NCBI RefSeq assembly: GCF_009389585.1
Contig: NZ_VIYG01000001.1
Span: 124,001 to 188,000, forward strand
Source: Oceanobacillus sp. CFH 90083
GTDB lineage: Bacteria; Bacillota; Bacilli; Bacillales; Amphibacillaceae
Reading direction: 5' to 3'
Length of the DNA stretch: 64,000 nucleotides
This document shows positions 17,733 to 26,378 of this stretch, one piece after another. How positions within the stretch are numbered: the stretch's first letter is position 1; each line of letters begins with the position of its first letter. Below the pieces are notes generated by a model that did no database searches, had not been told where the DNA came from, and was given only the letters and a program-made list of their open reading frames with translations. Position numbers and translations under genes: made by a program.

Positions 17733-19373
17733 TTATTCGTCCAATTCCTGCTGGTCCTTCACCATGGTAACATTTGTACCTTCCACAGCCTTTTCAATAT
17801 CCCGTTTGATTCCGTGCCAGTTTTTATTCGTATGCGCTGCGACAAGAAGAGAATTGTCCTTTTGCTTATTAATCCAAACCCGGCGATGCTGCCAGTACAT
17901 TCCTTGAATAACACCGATCATAAAGATCATAGCACCGACAAAAAAGAATGGAAGTGTCCGGTCTGAGCTTACTGTAATCCCGCTGACATCCCTGAATTCA
18001 ACATCATCAATTGCTACCTTGTATTGATTTTCTCCGGTAGCATCAATGTTCATGCCGATACCAAGAAAGCTGACTTCACCCTCATCGGAATCTGGAGGAT
18101 ATACAGTTACAACAAATGCCGGATTTCTAGGAAAATCCGTTTCCGAAACGGGGGTCCCTTCTTCTGTCATCACATAATCAGGATAGTAATTTGTTAACTC
18201 GACTCGAAAACCGCTGTCTGTTTCATAAACGGATTCCGGATTTGTTAAATCAATCGTAAACGTACCCAGTGACTCTCCAGCCTCGTCATCTGCGTCATGA
18301 ATATAAAAAGACATATTTTTAAATTCATTTAACTGATAACCTTGCTGATATAACGTGTATTTATCAAACTTTGCCGGATTATTCATCTGAATAGAATACT
18401 CAAGAATTGGTTCTAATTCAGGCTCAGCACCAACAACATCTGGATTTTCAGCTTCGTAAATAATAACGTCGGTTTGGAAGTTAGTTGCAATCTCTTCTTC
18501 CAAGGAGCCTCCCTGAAAACGTTCATCTTCCTGATCATGTGTTTCCAATATAAATTCCTGATTTTCTATGTAATACTGGTTATTTGTGCCAGGAATCACC
18601 CTCTGTTCCCCTTCACGAACCCACATATACTCTTCGGAAAACATGATTGGCGTTGTACGTAAAATCCCCGCCAGTAATATAATAATAAGACCAATATGAT
18701 TTACATAAGGACCCCATCTGGAAAAACGGCCTTTCTCTGCTAATATATATCCATTTTCTTCTGTTATTTTATATCTGGAATTTTTTAAACTTGCCACCAG
18801 CTTGTCTATATCGTTGTCATGAATATTAGTTGATTCACTATATAGCCGCTGTCTCGATAAAAATTTCTTATGCTTCTTGGCTCTCTGGTTTCTGAGTGCT
18901 CTATAAAGCGGGACAAAACGGTCCAAGCTGCAAATAACCAAGGATATCCCGATTAAAGCAAGTAACGTGATAAACCAAAAAGAGCTGTACATATGATGAA
19001 ACCCAAGCTGATAGTACATCAATCCTAAAATACCATATCTATCTTCATAAAAGATTGCCGGATCTCTTGATACAGCATCCTGCGGTATAAATTGCTCCTG
19101 CGGGAAAATTGTACCAAATATAGAGGCGATTAATGCCAATACAATCAGCCAGACGCCTACTTTTACCGAAGAGAAAAAGCTCCAAATTTTATCTACAATT
19201 GATTTTTGATATGTTTGTGAACGGCGGGCACTTCCGTCATAACGCATATTTAGCAGCTTTTTGTCATCGTTTCCATCAATATGCTGATTCCCTTCAACAG
19301 GCTTTCCGCATGCTTCACATAATACGGTACCCTCGGGATTGATATGACCGCACTCACACTTTATTTTATTCAT
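17733..19373 (-). CDS. resB: Cytochrome c biogenesis protein ResB
   Basis: Second membrane subunit of the system II cytochrome c synthetase, acting with ResC to attach heme outside the membrane. The protein is 546 residues. The N-terminus has a four-cysteine zinc-ribbon-like stretch (CECGHINPEGTVLCEACG, residues 5-22). Membrane segments at about 70-90, 130-150 and 225-245 and one near 480-500 frame a large external loop (about 250-475). The C-terminal tail is cytoplasmic. Located between resA and resC, with a GGAGG ribosome site 6 bases before the ATG. Confidence 0.93.
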   Translation of the reverse strand: MNKIKCECGHINPEGTVLCEACGKPVEGNQHIDGNDDKKLLNMRYDGSARRSQTYQKSIVDKIWSFFSSVKVGVWLIVLALIASIFGTIFPQEQFIPQDAVSRDPAIFYEDRYGILGLMYYQLGFHHMYSSFWFITLLALIGISLVICSLDRFVPLYRALRNQRAKKHKKFLSRQRLYSESTNIHDNDIDKLVASLKNSRYKITEENGYILAEKGRFSRWGPYVNHIGLIIILLAGILRTTPIMFSEEYMWVREGEQRVIPGTNNQYYIENQEFILETHDQEDERFQGGSLEEEIATNFQTDVIIYEAENPDVVGAEPELEPILEYSIQMNNPAKFDKYTLYQQGYQLNEFKNMSFYIHDADDEAGESLGTFTIDLTNPESVYETDSGFRVELTNYYPDYVMTEEGTPVSETDFPRNPAFVVTVYPPDSDEGEVSFLGIGMNIDATGENQYKVAIDDVEFRDVSGITVSSDRTLPFFFVGAMIFMIGVIQGMYWQHRRVWINKQKDNSLLVAAHTNKNWHGIKRDIEKAVEGTNVTMVKDQQELDE

Positions 19374-19398
19374 TGTCTACCTCCATTCTCATGGATTA

Positions 19399-19977
19399 TC
19401 ATGATGCATCCGGTGTAATTGCGTCTAAGTATCCTTCTAATCTATCTAATGTCAGAGCTCCTTGAACAATTTCTTCTATCGTCCCATCCGGATTAATAAA
19501 AAAAGTTGTCGGCATTGATCTGATTTTATATAGATCTCTAACATCACTATTGGCATCATGAGGGATTGCAAATGTCAACCCATATTCATTTATAAAATTA
19601 TCAACTACTAATTCTGTACTATCGAGACTGACAGCTACAATTTCGACACCTTTTTCCCGATACTCCGGATATAATTCCTGCATATACGGCATTTCTTCTT
19701 TACACGGTCCGCACCAGGTCGCCCAGAAGTTCAGCATGACCCCTTTACCTTCTAAATCACTGAGCTGTGTCGCCTCAGCATCAAAGTTGTTATTAATTTG
19801 ACTTAATTTAAAATCAGGAGCCATATCACCGGCACGATATATTTCATCATCATCCTTTGAATTTGAAAACAGTGCAAATATGACAGCCCCGATCAGCACA
19901 GCTAAAATAGAAGAACGAAAAATGAAGCGATTTCGTTTCTTTTTCTGTTTGTAAATATTTCTTTCTTCCTTGCTCAT
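19399..19977 (-). CDS. resA: Thiol-disulfide oxidoreductase ResA
   Basis: Membrane-anchored thioredoxin-like protein that reduces the CXXCH cysteines of apocytochrome c outside the membrane so heme can be attached. The 192 residues have one N-terminal membrane segment (about 18-37) and a thioredoxin fold with WATWCGPCKEE, active cysteines at 89 and 92, plus the cis-proline stretch SMPTTFFIN. The frame could start 9 codons earlier; the ATG at 19977 has GGAGG 10 bases upstream. First gene of resABC. A TATAAT -10-like sequence lies on the minus strand at 20003-20008, but a matching -35 is unclear. Confidence 0.94.
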   Translation of the reverse strand: MSKEERNIYKQKKKRNRFIFRSSILAVLIGAVIFALFSNSKDDDEIYRAGDMAPDFKLSQINNNFDAEATQLSDLEGKGVMLNFWATWCGPCKEEMPYMQELYPEYREKGVEIVAVSLDSTELVVDNFINEYGLTFAIPHDANSDVRDLYKIRSMPTTFFINPDGTIEEIVQGALTLDRLEGYLDAITPDAS

Positions 19978-20042
19978 GATTTCCCGTCCTCCTTTCCAAC
20001 TCATTATAACATTGACTAAAGTGTTTAAATTTGAATATTATC

Positions 20043-20777
20043 TTACAATTTTGTGGACATGTTCCGAAGTTGATTGACTTCTTTTGGGGTTAATGCTCTA
20101 TATTCTCCAGCATTTAATCCATGTAATGTCAAAAAACTATATTGCTCACGCTTCAGCTTCACCACCGGAAAACCGATTTCTTCAAGCATTCTGCGTACTT
20201 GTCTATTTTTTCCCTCATGTAATGTTAATTCAACAATAGCTGTCTTCTTTTCTTTATCAGTGGACAGCAAATTCGCATGGACTGCCTTCAGCTTTTCTCC
20301 ATCAGCGACAACACCCTTGCGTAATTTTAACAATTCTTTTTTGTGAGGAATACCTTTGACTTTTGCCACATACACTTTATTAACCTCTTGGCTTGGGTGC
20401 ATCAGCCGATTGGCAAATTCACCATCATTGGTTAACAGCAATATTCCTGATGTGTCATAATCCAATCTGCCGACCGGAAAAATGCGTTCTTCTACTTCCG
20501 GAAAAAAGTCTGTAACTACTTTTCTGCCTTTGTCATCTTTGACACTGGAAATAACTCCTCTAGGCTTATACAAGAGATAGTATACAAACTCCTCTTTTTC
20601 AAGCGGCACCCCATCTACCTCTACTTTATCATCAGAGGTGACCTTTATTCCCATTTCTGTTACGGTTTTATCATTTACTTTTACTTTTCCATCTGAAATC
20701 AGCTGCTCCGCCTTTCTTCTGGATGTTAATCCACTTTGAGCAATGATTTTTTGTAATCTTTCTTCATGCTTTGACAT
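20043..20777 (-). CDS. rluB: 23S rRNA pseudouridine synthase RluB
   Basis: Makes a pseudouridine in the peptidyl-transferase region of 23S rRNA (position 2605 in E. coli numbering). The 244 residues contain an N-terminal S4 RNA-binding domain (about 2-60) and a catalytic domain with GRLDYDTSGILLLTNDG, whose first Asp after the Leu is the catalytic one. Start ATG has AGGAG 7 bases upstream. The position directly upstream of resA is the same as in B. subtilis, where it is sometimes co-transcribed with the res genes. Confidence 0.93.
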   Translation of the reverse strand: MSKHEERLQKIIAQSGLTSRRKAEQLISDGKVKVNDKTVTEMGIKVTSDDKVEVDGVPLEKEEFVYYLLYKPRGVISSVKDDKGRKVVTDFFPEVEERIFPVGRLDYDTSGILLLTNDGEFANRLMHPSQEVNKVYVAKVKGIPHKKELLKLRKGVVADGEKLKAVHANLLSTDKEKKTAIVELTLHEGKNRQVRRMLEEIGFPVVKLKREQYSFLTLHGLNAGEYRALTPKEVNQLRNMSTKL

Positions 20778-20922
20778 ATAAATCTCCTATCTTTTTTCTT
20801 TTATTTTCCCGGGAACGGATAGCATGCTGTATCTGATATCCGAACTTCAATTCATGTATTGCCTTCTTATATTATACTATTTTCATTTGATTTACCTAAT
20901 AATCTGCTGTTTTCACACAAAT

Positions 20923-20986
20923 AAAGAAAACTCGGCATTTGCCAAGCCTTAGTTGGGACCGGGGCCGGGACTGCGATTACTTGGTT
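20923..20986. repeat. Modular intergenic repeat, copy 2 (modules C and A)
   Basis: AAAGAAAACTCGGCATTTGC (20923-20942) matches the module C start seen at 27818 and 29500. CCTTAGTTGGGACCGGGGC (from 20947) then GATTACTTGG matches module A of the copies at 27860 and 63865. The surrounding gap 20778-21140 (363 bases) holds no other recognisable feature except a small inverted repeat CTTTCTTA/TAAGAAAG near 21018-21038. Confidence 0.65.
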
Positions 20987-21140
20987 TATTAAAACCGTTG
21001 CCTTAAATTATATACTTTCTTATACATTAAGAAAGCCTATGATAAAAGATAATTTTTCACCTATCTTCATCATAGTCTTATTCTGGCTGTCAGGAAAGTA
21101 TCATTTTTTAGGAAAAAGTATTTCAACGGAAGCAGATTAT

Positions 21141-21671
21141 TTACCCAAACATCATTGTAACAAGAAACACAGCCGCAAGTATAGCAATTAAATCAGCTAA
21201 CAGCCCTGCCTGCAGTGCATAACGGATTTTTTTAATACCAATTGCTCCAAAATAAATCGTAAGCACATACAAGGTCGTATCCGTACTCCCCTGCATAACT
21301 GAAGCAAGCGTGCCGATGAACGAGTCGGGGCCATAGGTTGCGATGATTTCGGTTGTCATTCCTAATGCTGCTGTTCCTGATATCGGGCGAATAAGTGCCA
21401 GCGGTAACACTTCTGCAGGAAATCCGATAAAGGCCAGCAGTGGAGCGATTAAGTCCACAAATGCATCTAAAGCGCCCGAGCTTCGCAATATCGAAATAGC
21501 TGTAATCATTCCAACTAAAAAAGGAAGCAAGGAAACAGCTGTTTTTACTCCTTCCTTCCCTCCCTCTACAAACAAATCATATGCAGGTAATTTCCGAATA
21601 CTTGCTGTTATCATAATGATTAAAATAAAACAAGGTATCATCCAAATGCTAAGTAAGCTGATCAGCCCCAT
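21141..21671 (-). CDS. spmB: Spore maturation protein SpmB
   Basis: Membrane protein needed, with SpmA, for spore core dehydration. The 176 residues have about five membrane segments and the nucleoside-transporter-like Gate (YjiH/nucleoside recognition) pattern, including LPLALIRPISGTAALGM. The open frame can be extended upstream to a GTG at 21686, but the GGGGGA ribosome site falls inside that extension, 7 bases before the ATG at 21671, so the ATG is used. It overlaps the spmA stop (TAATG), so the two are coupled. Confidence 0.92.
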   Translation of the reverse strand: MGLISLLSIWMIPCFILIIMITASIRKLPAYDLFVEGGKEGVKTAVSLLPFLVGMITAISILRSSGALDAFVDLIAPLLAFIGFPAEVLPLALIRPISGTAALGMTTEIIATYGPDSFIGTLASVMQGSTDTTLYVLTIYFGAIGIKKIRYALQAGLLADLIAILAAVFLVTMMFG

Positions 21672-22261
21672 TATGATTTCCCCCACGTACTTTTATAATA
21701 AAAAAACCGATCGATAGCCAGTCCGGCAAGCGTGCCTATACAGGTAACCAGTAAGGTAATACCGACAATTTCTGTTGGAGATGCTGATTCGTATTGCATT
21801 CTGATTCCAATGACGGTTGTAGGAATCAATGTTAATCCAGTCGTATTTAAGATAAGAAAGGTAATCATGGAACGAGAAGCTGTCTCGGCATGGTTGTTGA
21901 GTTTTTTCATTTCTTCCATCGCCTTAATTCCTAAAGGCGTGGCAGCGTTGCCCAGACCAAACATATTTGCTGTTAAATTAGATAAAATATAACCTAATGC
22001 TGGATGATCCTTTGGTATTTCCGGGAAAATTTTAGAAATAATCGGACGAAACAGCTTGGCAAGACCCCGTAAAATACCAGCTTCCTCTGCAATACGCATC
22101 ATACCTAACCAAAACACTAAAATACTAATTAGCCCTATCGCTAAGGAGACAGCCTGGGCAGCACTTTCAAAAATAGCCTCATTGACTGCTTCCATATTCC
22201 CTGAAAACATCGCATAAATAATGCCAATCGCAGCCATACCGATCCATATCCAATTAATCAT
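21671..22261 (-). CDS. spmA: Spore maturation protein SpmA
   Basis: Acts with SpmB in spore core dehydration, mechanism unknown. The 196 residues have about five membrane segments; the motif [19 protein letters not shown] and [20 protein letters not shown] is characteristic of SpmA and of the Gate domain. Its start overlaps the end of dacB by 8 bases and its stop overlaps spmB, giving a tight dacB-spmA-spmB operon as in B. subtilis, where the genes are expressed in the mother cell under sigma-E. Confidence 0.93.
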   Translation of the reverse strand: MINWIWIGMAAIGIIYAMFSGNMEAVNEAIFESAAQAVSLAIGLISILVFWLGMMRIAEEAGILRGLAKLFRPIISKIFPEIPKDHPALGYILSNLTANMFGLGNAATPLGIKAMEEMKKLNNHAETASRSMITFLILNTTGLTLIPTTVIGIRMQYESASPTEIVGITLLVTCIGTLAGLAIDRFFYYKSTWGKS

Positions 22262-23294
22262 TTGTATCCCACCTTAGAATAGAATGAAATACATGCACTA
22301 TATCATCCATAAAATGCTCTTCTTTATGATTACTTTGCTGGTTTAATACCGTATTGCTTGCCTGACAGGATACGCCTTCTCCTCTCAAATAAACTTCTTT
22401 TGCCCAAGTGTCCTTTTCATGTTTATAGAGTGGTAAAATGACAGTGTCTTTTGATAAATTCTTTTCATCTGTTATGACCTCGCCATTCTGGTCCACTTCC
22501 TTCATTTCAAACTGTTCAAAGCCCCATTCATACATAGCTATATGATCCTGCCAATCATCAGGAGCATCAAGGGTGACAGCAATTAATGTCATTCCGTCCT
22601 TCTCAGCTGTAGTCAGCAGTGTTCGTCCGGTCTGCTTCGTATAGCCGGTCTTGCCTCCTGTACAATAGTCATAAAGTCTGGTCAGAAGCTTATTTTTATT
22701 TTGCCAATAGTAAGATCTGTTTTCAGACATATAGCTTTTCGTACCGCTTACCTCTTGAAAAATAGGATTTTCCATCGCATACTGCATTAAAATTGCCATA
22801 TCATGAGCGCTCGAATAATGCGTTTCTGAATCGAGTCCATGCGGATTATCAAAATGCGTATTTTCCATTCCAAGCCATTTAGCCTTTTCATTCATTAAGT
22901 AAACAAAGCCTTCCTCGCTCTCACCAACATGTTCAGCAATAGCAACAGCAGCATCATTTCCCGAGCGAAGCATGAGACCATATACTAAATCAGTCAAAGA
23001 CATTTTTTCCCCTTGCTCTAAATAAATAGAAGATCCTTCTGTATAAATAGCATTTCTGGAAACAGTGGCTTTTTCATCCATTTTCCCAGATTCAATAGCA
23101 ATAATTGCGGTCATCACCTTCGTAATACTTGCAATAGAAGCCTGTTCATCAGCATCTTTTGCAAATAATACCCTCCCTGACGATTGCTCGATTAGAACGG
23201 CTTGCTGTGCCGAAACATCCGGTGCAGCATGTCCATAAATTGGGAAAGATAAGAAACTAATGATAAATATGACCATCCATACTAAAAAGCGCAT
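22254..23294 (-). CDS. dacB: D-alanyl-D-alanine carboxypeptidase DacB (PBP5*)
   Basis: Trims peptide side chains of spore cortex peptidoglycan and so sets its cross-linking. The 346 residues have a signal peptide (about 1-24), the acyl-enzyme serine in SITK (Ser56-Lys59), the SGN motif in SGNDAAVA and the KTG triad in KTGYTK. The C-terminus is somewhat shorter than B. subtilis DacB (382). GAGGAGG precedes the ATG. A possible sigma-E promoter (CATAA, then CATATAAAT about 14 bases later) is visible on the minus strand around 23375-23400, at low confidence. Operon with spmA-spmB; the family paralogue DacF lies at 32536-33714. Confidence 0.93.
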   Translation of the reverse strand: MRFLVWMVIFIISFLSFPIYGHAAPDVSAQQAVLIEQSSGRVLFAKDADEQASIASITKVMTAIIAIESGKMDEKATVSRNAIYTEGSSIYLEQGEKMSLTDLVYGLMLRSGNDAAVAIAEHVGESEEGFVYLMNEKAKWLGMENTHFDNPHGLDSETHYSSAHDMAILMQYAMENPIFQEVSGTKSYMSENRSYYWQNKNKLLTRLYDYCTGGKTGYTKQTGRTLLTTAEKDGMTLIAVTLDAPDDWQDHIAMYEWGFEQFEMKEVDQNGEVITDEKNLSKDTVILPLYKHEKDTWAKEVYLRGEGVSCQASNTVLNQQSNHKEEHFMDDIVHVFHSILRWDTND

Positions 23295-23501
23295 CAGGCT
23301 GGCTCCTCCTCATAAAACACAGCTTTATGTCTAGAAATTCTATCCTCTCTTAAGAGCTTGATAAATGCTTCTAATTTATTTATATGCATGAAACAAGCTG
23401 TTATGATTAAAATGGAATAAGGGACTAGATAAGCGGAGAAAATGAGGCAGGATCTGCTGCTGAAACCTGGATTGCAGTATTCTGATTTACTCAATGAAAA
23501 A

Positions 23502-23530
23502 ACCTTATAGATTTAACTCACCTATAAGGT
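23502..23530 (-). terminator. Terminator downstream of scpB
   Basis: ACCTTATAG (23502-23510) pairs with CTATAAGGT (23522-23530). On the minus strand it is followed by a run of Ts. It separates the scpA-scpB transcript from dacB. Confidence 0.82.
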
Positions 23531-23544
23531 CTTCTAATCAAAAA

Positions 23545-24120
23545 TTATTCATCCTGAAACCGGTCAAAGAATAGATCCACATCAGCTGCATCTGCTTCAG
23601 AATCTAAAGAGCTTTCTAATTCAGGTAATTCCTCCAGGGTAGATAAACCAAAGAAGGTAAGAAACTCCTTGGTTGTTCGAAAAAGAATTGGGCGGCCTAC
23701 TGTTTCCTTCCGCCCGCATTCTTCGATTAACATCCGGGATATTAAAGTTTGCAGCGGCCTTTCACTGCGAACGCCGCGAATTTCATCAATTTCAGCCCGC
23801 GTTATCGGCTGCTGATATGCAATAATTGCCAGTGTTTCTAATGCTGCTTGAGACATTCTATTAGGCTTTGGCTGGATAACCCATTTCTTAAAGTAATCAC
23901 TGTGATCCGGTTTGGTTGTTAAGCTGAGCATCCCGTTTGCGTTAAGAATCATTAGTCCGCGATGCTGCTCTTTATAGTCTGTTTGAAGTTCATCAATAAT
24001 TTGACGAACGTTATCTAAGGAAACACCCAGGACATGACTCAGCTCATTTACAGTTATCCCTTCGTCACCGCCAGCAAATAACAGACCTTCTGCAACTCCT
24101 TTTAAATATTCTAACTCCAC
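23545..24120 (-). CDS. scpB: Segregation and condensation protein ScpB
   Basis: Kleisin-interacting subunit of the SMC-ScpA-ScpB condensin that organises and helps segregate the chromosome. The 191 residues contain two winged-helix domains (about 5-75 and 90-165); the stretch LETLAIIAYQQPITRAEIDEIRGVRSE is the family signature, followed by GRPILFRTTKEFL. The start codon is GTG with GGAGG 7 bases upstream. It overlaps the end of scpA by 10 bases. Confidence 0.94.
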   Translation of the reverse strand: MELEYLKGVAEGLLFAGGDEGITVNELSHVLGVSLDNVRQIIDELQTDYKEQHRGLMILNANGMLSLTTKPDHSDYFKKWVIQPKPNRMSQAALETLAIIAYQQPITRAEIDEIRGVRSERPLQTLISRMLIEECGRKETVGRPILFRTTKEFLTFFGLSTLEELPELESSLDSEADAADVDLFFDRFQDE

Positions 24121-24866
24121 GATGATTCCTCCATGTTGTAAACATATAATTCTTCAAAATGCTGTTCTTGCATTGCATATACTTCTCTTTTTTTCATTAA
24201 CTCTAAAATCGCTACAAAGGTTGTTACGATATATGATTTTGTTGGAACAGGGAACAACGCATGAAATGCAATCCCATCTTTACTATTTCTAACCTGCTGC
24301 AGTACTTCATCCATCCTTTTTTCTATCGGTATATCCATTCGCTCAATAACGGTATCCTGCGGCTCTTTCCATTGGTTTCGCTGCATCAGTTTTTTTAGAG
24401 CATGAATCATGTCAAAAATAGACGCATTTCCAGCATTCGTATTTTCAATGGGAATATCTTTAAAATCAAAAATGACTGGTGAGCGCGTATATACCTGCTG
24501 TTCTTTTGCTTCTTTTTCTTTTAATGCCTCTGCGGCTTCTTTATATTTTCGATATTCAATCAAGCGCTGCATCAGTTCTTCCCGAGGGTCCTCCGTATAT
24601 GCTTCATCCATCTCTTCCTCTTCAAATTCCTGCTTGGGAAGAAGCATCTGGCTTTTAATGGCGAGCAATGTAGATGCCATGACCAGATATTCACTGGCAA
24701 TGTTTAATTCCAAATGCTGCATCGTGTGAATATAATCCATATATTGCTGGGTAATCTGAGCAACAGGGATATCATAAATATCGATTTCATACTGATTTAT
24801 TAAATGAAGCAACAAATCTAATGGACCTTCAAACGTTTCTAATTTCACTTCATACCCTTGAATCAT
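24111..24866 (-). CDS. scpA: Segregation and condensation protein ScpA
   Basis: Kleisin subunit that bridges the SMC heads in the bacterial condensin. The 251 residues open with YEVKLETFEGPLDLLLHLI, the SMC-neck-binding N-terminal domain, followed by an acidic linker and a C-terminal winged helix (VTTFVAILELMKKREVYAMQ). The frame could begin 6 codons earlier; the ATG at 24866 has AGAGGA about 8 bases upstream and gives the family start MIQGYEVK-like. Encoded directly before scpB with an overlap. Confidence 0.94.
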   Translation of the reverse strand: MIQGYEVKLETFEGPLDLLLHLINQYEIDIYDIPVAQITQQYMDYIHTMQHLELNIASEYLVMASTLLAIKSQMLLPKQEFEEEEMDEAYTEDPREELMQRLIEYRKYKEAAEALKEKEAKEQQVYTRSPVIFDFKDIPIENTNAGNASIFDMIHALKKLMQRNQWKEPQDTVIERMDIPIEKRMDEVLQQVRNSKDGIAFHALFPVPTKSYIVTTFVAILELMKKREVYAMQEQHFEELYVYNMEESSWS

Positions 24867-24910
24867 CGCTGTAATTCCTCTCAAGCTTACTCAAATATTG
24901 TATTCATATA

Positions 24911-25002
24911 TGTTCAAAAAAAGATTATTTGGAAAATATTGCAGGAATTCTCAGCAGCAGCTTCTTTCCTGCCATGTTATGTTGCTTGAATTTTTTTGAA
25001 CA
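24911..25002. repeat. Small element with inverted ends TGTTCAAAAAAA / TTTTTTTGAACA
   Basis: The first 12 bases (24911-24922) are the exact reverse complement of the last 12 (24991-25002). An internal inverted repeat GCAGGAA/TTCCTGC lies within. The same TGTTCAAAAA ends occur at 32409-32465 and, less perfectly, at 41153-41223. No coding capacity. Confidence 0.65.
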
Positions 25003-25054
25003 TCTACTATAAACCATTCTAAGAAGCAGCTTAAATTTAATTGCAAGAGCCCAT

Positions 25055-25082
25055 ACACTCTTAGCTAAGCTTACATAAGTTA
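25055..25082 (+). promoter_or_regulatory. Possible sigma-K promoter of the yjcZ-like gene
   Basis: CATAAGTTA (25074-25082) fits the sigma-K -10 pattern CATANNNTA, with ACAC at 25055-25058, about 15 bases upstream, as the -35 element. It stands about 60 bases before the yjcZ start. Prediction only. Confidence 0.4.
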
Positions 25083-25143
25083 TAGCGTAATATAAATGTT
25101 AGCACAAAACATTTATGGATTGAACTAAAAAGGAGGAAATAAA

Positions 25144-25236
25144 ATGAGCGGTTATTCTGGTGGTTACGCAGGTGGATTTGCTTTAATCGTTGTACTATTT
25201 ATCTTATTAGTAATTGTAGGAGCAGCTTGGTACTAA
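25144..25236 (+). CDS. YjcZ-family small sporulation protein
   Basis: A 30-residue micro-protein beginning MSGYSGGYAGGFALIVVLFI and ending VGAAWY. A glycine/tyrosine-rich head is followed by a single membrane segment, which is the pattern of the YjcZ/SscA family of small spore-associated proteins (SscA is involved in spore coat assembly). A strong AGGAGG lies 8 bases before the ATG at 25131-25136. It is the only plus-strand gene in this part, lying between scpA and ribT, with a terminator after it and a possible sigma-K promoter before it. The exact role is unknown. Confidence 0.85.
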   Translation: MSGYSGGYAGGFALIVVLFILLVIVGAAWY

Positions 25237-25271
25237 AATATACTTGAAATAAATAGAAGCAGCAACGAATG

Positions 25272-25300
25272 AAAAGCCAACCCTTTCAGGGTTGGCTTTT
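25272..25300. terminator. Bidirectional terminator between yjcZ-like gene and ribT
   Basis: The 13-bp arms AAAAGCCAACCCT (25272-25284) and AGGGTTGGCTTTT (25288-25300) surround a 3-base loop. It overlaps the last codons of ribT and serves both converging genes. Confidence 0.88.
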
Positions 25301-25651
25301 ATCGTCCTTTGCTTTCTCATAGAAGGCTTTGACACTTTCAGAGGGTACAATATCGTATTTATCTGCATAGATACGATGAATTTCGGCAATCATTTGCGAA
25401 CCAATCCCCTGATCTCTATGAGAAGGGTTCACAGTAAGATGGTTAATCATTAATTGATTGTCATTCACAGTTTGTACACCTATTGCTCCAAGAACATCAT
25501 CGCCTTCTTTCCACAAATGCAGATGTAAATGGTCGTTTTCCTCATACTCGCGAATTGTCGCCTGCAGTTTTTTTACGTCTTTTTCCTCTGGCATAAATGA
25601 TAATAAACCCATAGCAATTTTTTCTAAGTTTCTTTTAAAGCGAATTAACAT
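25286..25651 (-). CDS. ribT: GNAT acetyltransferase RibT
   Basis: Predicted N-acetyltransferase; substrate unknown. It is the last gene of the riboflavin operon in B. subtilis. The 121 residues match RibT closely from the start (MLIRFKRNLEKIAMGLLSFM) and include the acetyl-CoA binding signature VNPSHRDQGIGSQM. Here it stands alone: none of ribD, ribE, ribA or ribH is adjacent, and no FMN riboswitch is seen upstream. The gene has been retained at its ancestral place while the rib genes are missing or elsewhere, which suggests a role separate from riboflavin synthesis. Confidence 0.88.
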   Translation of the reverse strand: MLIRFKRNLEKIAMGLLSFMPEEKDVKKLQATIREYEENDHLHLHLWKEGDDVLGAIGVQTVNDNQLMINHLTVNPSHRDQGIGSQMIAEIHRIYADKYDIVPSESVKAFYEKAKDDKSQP

Positions 25652-25784
25652 AATTACCCCTCATTAATTTCTTGTATGGTAATCCTTTAAAGTTTCAATC
25701 AGTATTTACTCTGAAAGTATAACGCATTTCCAATATAATGAAAAGCATCATTTTAAAATTTGAGTAAATCAGCAATACATGCAT

Positions 25785-25873
25785 AAAAAGGATGCCTCTC
25801 CAAATAGTTTGCCAAGTACATTCTGTCGTCTTTACAGACAACGTTTTCTAACTATTTTTCTAAGGTCATCCTT
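25785..25873 (-). terminator. Branched hairpin downstream of ppiB
   Basis: The outer stem AAGGATG/CATCCTT (25788-25794 with 25867-25873) encloses AAATAGTT/AACTATTT (25802-25809 with 25850-25857) and GTCGTCT/AGACAAC. On the minus strand the outer stem is followed by TTTTTAT. It contains GTTTGCCAAGT, a fragment shared with the repeat at 29467. Confidence 0.6.
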
Positions 25874-25887
25874 CATTTAAATGATAA

Positions 25888-26319
25888 CTATCCTTCTACA
25901 CGAATTTCTTTCATTGTATCACCGTTTGACATTGCTTTTGCAAGTTCAATACCGGACGTTACTTTTCCAAAAACAGTATGAACACCATTTAGATGCGGCT
26001 GTGGTTCATGTACAATAAAGAATTGAGAACTTCCAGTATCTTTTCCGGCATGTGCCATAGATAGGGAACCTTCTTCATGTTTGTGCGGGTTTTCTTCTGT
26101 TTCACACTTGATTGTATATCCTGCTGAACCTGTACCATTACCAACCGGGCATCCTCCTTGGCTGACAAAACCAGGGATGACGCGGTGAAAAGTCAAACCA
26201 TCATAAAACTTTTCATTTGCTAATTTTTCAAAGTTAGCCACTGTTCCCGGTGCTTCCTCCGGGTACAATTCAAATTCAATTTTATTTCCATTTTCCATTT
26301 CAATATAACCTTTTTTCAT
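25888..26319 (-). CDS. ppiB: Peptidyl-prolyl cis-trans isomerase PpiB (cyclophilin)
   Basis: Cytoplasmic cyclophilin that speeds proline isomerisation in protein folding. The 143 residues equal the length of B. subtilis PpiB and show the cyclophilin core: [13 protein letters not shown] (catalytic Arg), a SLSMAHAG and SQFFIV stretch, and [11 protein letters not shown]. The open frame extends 10 codons upstream; the ATG at 26319 has GGAG 10 bases before it and starts MKKGYIEM as in close homologues. Lies between lysA and ribT. Confidence 0.94.
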   Translation of the reverse strand: MKKGYIEMENGNKIEFELYPEEAPGTVANFEKLANEKFYDGLTFHRVIPGFVSQGGCPVGNGTGSAGYTIKCETEENPHKHEEGSLSMAHAGKDTGSSQFFIVHEPQPHLNGVHTVFGKVTSGIELAKAMSNGDTMKEIRVEG

Positions 26320-26378
26320 TTCAGCAAATCTCCTTTTAAACATCCTCATTTAATAGCAATTAATCTTTATTTTACCAT

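Noticed and set aside
23294-23494. 66-codon minus-strand frame upstream of dacB
   Set aside because: Composition is unlike a real protein, it has no good ribosome site and it covers the promoter region of dacB. The 1-base overlap with dacB is accidental.
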